Of a stretch of DNA of 64,000 nt, positions 61,925 through 64,000 are shown one piece after another. This DNA is from Gordonia sp. ABSL11-1 (GTDB taxonomy: Bacteria; Actinomycetota; Actinomycetes; Mycobacteriales; Mycobacteriaceae). Made by a program: the position numbers and the translations under genes. The notes under the pieces were generated by a model. The model searched no databases. It worked only from the letters and a program-made list of their open reading frames with translations, and was not told the origin of the DNA. Every line of letters starts with the position of its first letter. Position 1 is the stretch's first letter. The stretch covers positions 62,001 through 126,000 of the forward strand of contig NZ_JASXSI010000010.1 in NCBI RefSeq assembly GCF_030315685.1, written 5' to 3'.

Positions 61925-62421
61925 CACGGTCAGCGATACGGCGAGGCCGCCACGCGCGTGCCGACAGCGAGTTCCCACCGAGGTCGAAGAGATCGAGGCA
62001 GTCCTCGCGTCCGTCCGTGCCGGGCGAGCATCACGTCGAACTCGAGCCGGGCGTGGAACTGCTCATCGGGCTCGAGGCGATCAGCAAACCCGACGACAAG
62101 GGGATGCGCACCGGCACATGCATCCTCAGCAGTCAGCTACGGGGCCGGTGCAGGTGCGTGATCGCTCGGTCGACACCATGTGCCGCCGCGGAGAGGCCGA
62201 TGGGTCCAACCCACGTCACGTCGATGCGCCCTTTGCCGGTGTGGCGTCGTTGGGAATCGGCGCCGGCGACGAGGTCGCTGCCGGCGTGGCGGTCGTCGCC
62301 ATCGAGGCCATGAAGATGGAGGCGACCATCGCCGCGCCCGTCGCTTGGGAAGGTCACGCAGCTGGCGATCGACTCGGTCGCCGAGGTCGCACCCGACGAC
62401 CCGCAGGTCGAGATCGGTTGA
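61925..62421 (+). pseudogene. Pyruvate carboxylase, shattered C-terminal fragment
   Basis: Successive pieces in three frames match the end of pyruvate carboxylase in order: HGQRYGEAATRVPTA; PGEHHVELEPGVELLIGLEAISKPDDKGMRTG (frame of 62017); VQVRDRSV and NPRHVDAPFAGVASLGIGAGDEVAAGVAVVAIEAMKMEATIAAPVA (biotin-carrier domain with the biotinyl lysine motif AMKM); then TQLAIDSVAEVAPDDPQVEIG to a stop at 62421. At least three frame changes and the loss of the first 900 or so codons show it is dead. The surrounding 61743-62683 contains no intact gene. Confidence 0.75.
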
Positions 62422-62683
62422 CACAACGTGTGATCGACGACACGGCCGTCCCGCCGGCGACGTCGATGCCCACCATCCGTACTGCCGTACCTTCAGCACC
62501 GCCAAGGCAGCCGGGTGCGGCCGATCCCCCTGGCCAACCGAAAAACTGATCACTGCCCAGCAGCCGCGCACCAACGCCCTTGACAGTGCGGGTGCCGACC
62601 GGGACCGGCGGGCGGAAGCGTGACACCGGCGTCGCCAGTTCCAGTCACTGAGCCGCCCCGTCGGCCACGAGAAACAGGGAGGA

Positions 62684-63343
62684 TCACTTACCCGCTCCCC
62701 AAATAGATGCCAGCCAAATGGATCTGACGGTGTCAAGCATTCTGCGCGTTTGCTCGACGGTATTCTTCTCGAGACGGTCTTTGTAGTACATGTGCAAGGT
62801 CATCTCGAGGAGCGACTCAACCAGATTGGGCACATCCTGCGAGGAAGGGCTGGCACGACCGTCGGCGATGTCGCGTAAGATCTGCTCGATCAGGATTCCC
62901 GAAAGACGTCGGTTCCACACCTGCCACATCGAAGCGATTTGATCATCGAGTGGGATTGCCTGGATCGAGGCGATGAGCACAGCCTCATGCTCGTGCCATA
63001 CGTCGATGGTGCTCGCGGCCGTACGGCTCAGAAAATCTGCCACCACCTCGTTATCCGTACGCGCAAACGACTGCACGCGTTCCATCAGTTCAGACCAGAT
63101 CTCGGTAGTGGCGACGGCCAAAGCCGAGTACTTGGACTCGAAGTAGAAGTAGTACCCGGATCGGCGGACCCCCGCGGCGGCAGCAATCTCGCCGACAGTC
63201 AGTTCACCGATCGGACGGGTGGCGAGGAGGTCGGCGAGGCTATCGAGGATCGCTCGACGTTGGCGCTCGCCCTTGCTCAGAGTTCTGCGGTCGCCAAGGA
63301 GCACGCCGTCACCGGGATGTGCGCGAGCTTGACTTCTCGACAT
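62684..63343 (-). CDS. EthR-like TetR family regulator
   Basis: A 219-residue regulator resembling EthR: LSKGERQRRAILDSLADLLATRPIGELTVGEIAAAAGVRRSGYYFYFESKYSALAVATTEIW is the N-terminal helix-turn-helix with the YFYFESK hallmark, and the C-terminal helical domain ends LDTVRSIWLASIWGAGK, much as EthR ends (VHIWVTSIYG). EthR represses a Baeyer-Villiger monooxygenase in mycobacteria; no such gene is adjacent here, but the window ends soon. ATG 63343 lies beside an imperfect dyad (CGATATAG...CTATGTCG-like, about 63338-63360). Confidence 0.85.
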   Translation of the reverse strand: MSRSQARAHPGDGVLLGDRRTLSKGERQRRAILDSLADLLATRPIGELTVGEIAAAAGVRRSGYYFYFESKYSALAVATTEIWSELMERVQSFARTDNEVVADFLSRTAASTIDVWHEHEAVLIASIQAIPLDDQIASMWQVWNRRLSGILIEQILRDIADGRASPSSQDVPNLVESLLEMTLHMYYKDRLEKNTVEQTRRMLDTVRSIWLASIWGAGK

Positions 63344-63469
63344 ACTGTCGACTATATCGGTTACCACCACGCACCGATGACCCCCACGAGTCGCCGCTGA
63401 GCGATGTGCCTGCCGTCGAACACCAGTCAACTCGGCTGCCCACGCACCGTCACGTTCGATCCTGCCGGC

Positions 63470-63840
63470 GTCGTAGGCCAGGGGTCCACGCCTGCGGCGG
63501 GAGGCGATCGATGACGGTGGCCGTGGTCTCTGCGTTGATTGCCGATAGCACCGCGGCAGCGTCGGCGGCCAACGCAGTGACCGACCGTGACACTCTGGGA
63601 TCAGAACCAACGCGACCGAACACCGCCGGATGGCGCGGACCTGGTTGATGTCGGCCAGACAGTCGCCACCCAGGTAGCGAGGTCGAGCAGCATCTTTCCC
63701 GGATCATGGGTTGCGAGGGCTTGCGCCACGGCACCAAGGTGGTCGATGACCGGCCGCTCAGACCGGCTTTCTCGGCCGCTGCAGCAGGACCGTCGCCCGG
63801 CGTGCGACACCACCCCGGTTCCGAAGCCATATACCGACAA
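63470..63840 (-). pseudogene. IS1380-type transposase remnant
   Basis: Pieces of an IS1380-family transposase in more than one frame: TGVVSHAG, then ATHDPGKMLLDLATWVATVW (relatives: HDPGK-x-LLDLA-x-A-x-ALGGDCLAD), then FGRVGSDPRVSRSVTALAADAAAVLSAIN (relatives: FG-x-VASDPTVSRLIDAL). The DDE residues and most of the gene are missing. It marks an old insertion at the edge of the decayed stretch. The last 100 bases of the window hold an 11-bp inverted repeat (63885-63895, 63927-63937) that could belong to the element. Confidence 0.6.
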
Positions 63841-64000
63841 CGGCGAGTACGGCGACGGAGACTTGACTCACTGCGAATGACGCTCCTCGACCTGGACTGA
63901 TTATCGCTGCGGTAAGCCGAATCACCCCAGGTCGAGGGGCGGTTCTTCACTCGCGACTCGACATCAGCGTGAAAGCCCCGAGGCTAACTCGCCAGGACCG

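Overview
The window is high-GC actinobacterial DNA with dense, mostly intact single-copy genes. Several things point to a mycolic-acid actinomycete (Mycobacteriales), most like Gordonia or a close relative: a FadB2-type 3-hydroxybutyryl-CoA dehydrogenase, a dnaK-grpE-dnaJ-hspR operon, an EthR-like regulator, a SigF/RsbW-type general-stress switch with GTTT-N15-17-GGGTA promoters, and many GTG starts. The genus is an inference from gene content and style; no rRNA or tRNA gene was seen, and I could run no search.

Region 1 (1-13.4 kb) is ordinary metabolic chromosome: a cut-off S9 peptidase, a DUF3159 membrane protein, a Gfo/Idh oxidoreductase, fadB2, two aldo/keto reductases (the second broken by a one-base frameshift), an EmrB-type exporter, an F420/FMN-type oxidoreductase, an EamA exporter divergent from its LysR regulator, a ParD-like/zeta toxin-antitoxin pair with a palindromic operator, a VOC protein and an alpha/beta hydrolase. 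Region 2 (13.5-25.5 kb) has an unusual exporter fused to three carboxypeptidase-regulatory-like domains, a TetR/AidB-type acyl-CoA dehydrogenase pair, a GlcD-like oxidase, a soluble Ser/Thr kinase, an amino-acid permease, an amidohydrolase and a flavohaemoglobin-like protein. Region 3 (25.5-34.6 kb) is the protein-quality-control block: a Thr-rich membrane protein, hspR, dnaJ, grpE, dnaK, a TetR regulator and lon. Both dnaK and lon carry a GGGAAC-N18-GTT (SigH/SigE-like) promoter beside or over a HAIR (HspR-box) palindrome, so they look co-regulated.

Region 4 (34.6-46.7 kb) holds SRPBCC, YCII and ECF42-type sigma genes, an exporter behind a perfect 20-bp palindrome, a secreted protein, epoxide hydrolase and glucose-6-phosphate dehydrogenase (overlapping), a GH15 enzyme, a tiny secreted peptide, two SDRs and an XRE regulator.

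Region 5 (46.7-62 kb) reads as a general-stress island. It contains sigF, rsbW and a STAS antagonist, and nine sites resembling SigF promoters (two weaker ones besides) precede genes there: a Rieske-FAD oxidoreductase, a flavodoxin-like protein, an SDR, a zinc alcohol dehydrogenase, sigF and rsbW themselves, a metallothionein/membrane protein/methyltransferase/CDGSH operon and an acidic protein placed before a haem-oxygenase-like diiron enzyme. This CDGSH plus diiron enzyme plus metallothionein module is the best candidate for an uncharacterised system. The same island also carries much decay: a frameshifted RsbW-like gene, an SDR that lost its catalytic centre, an amino-acid decarboxylase tail fused head to head with an ANTAR tail, a shattered pyruvate carboxylase end and an IS1380-like transposase remnant next to an EthR-like regulator at the right edge.
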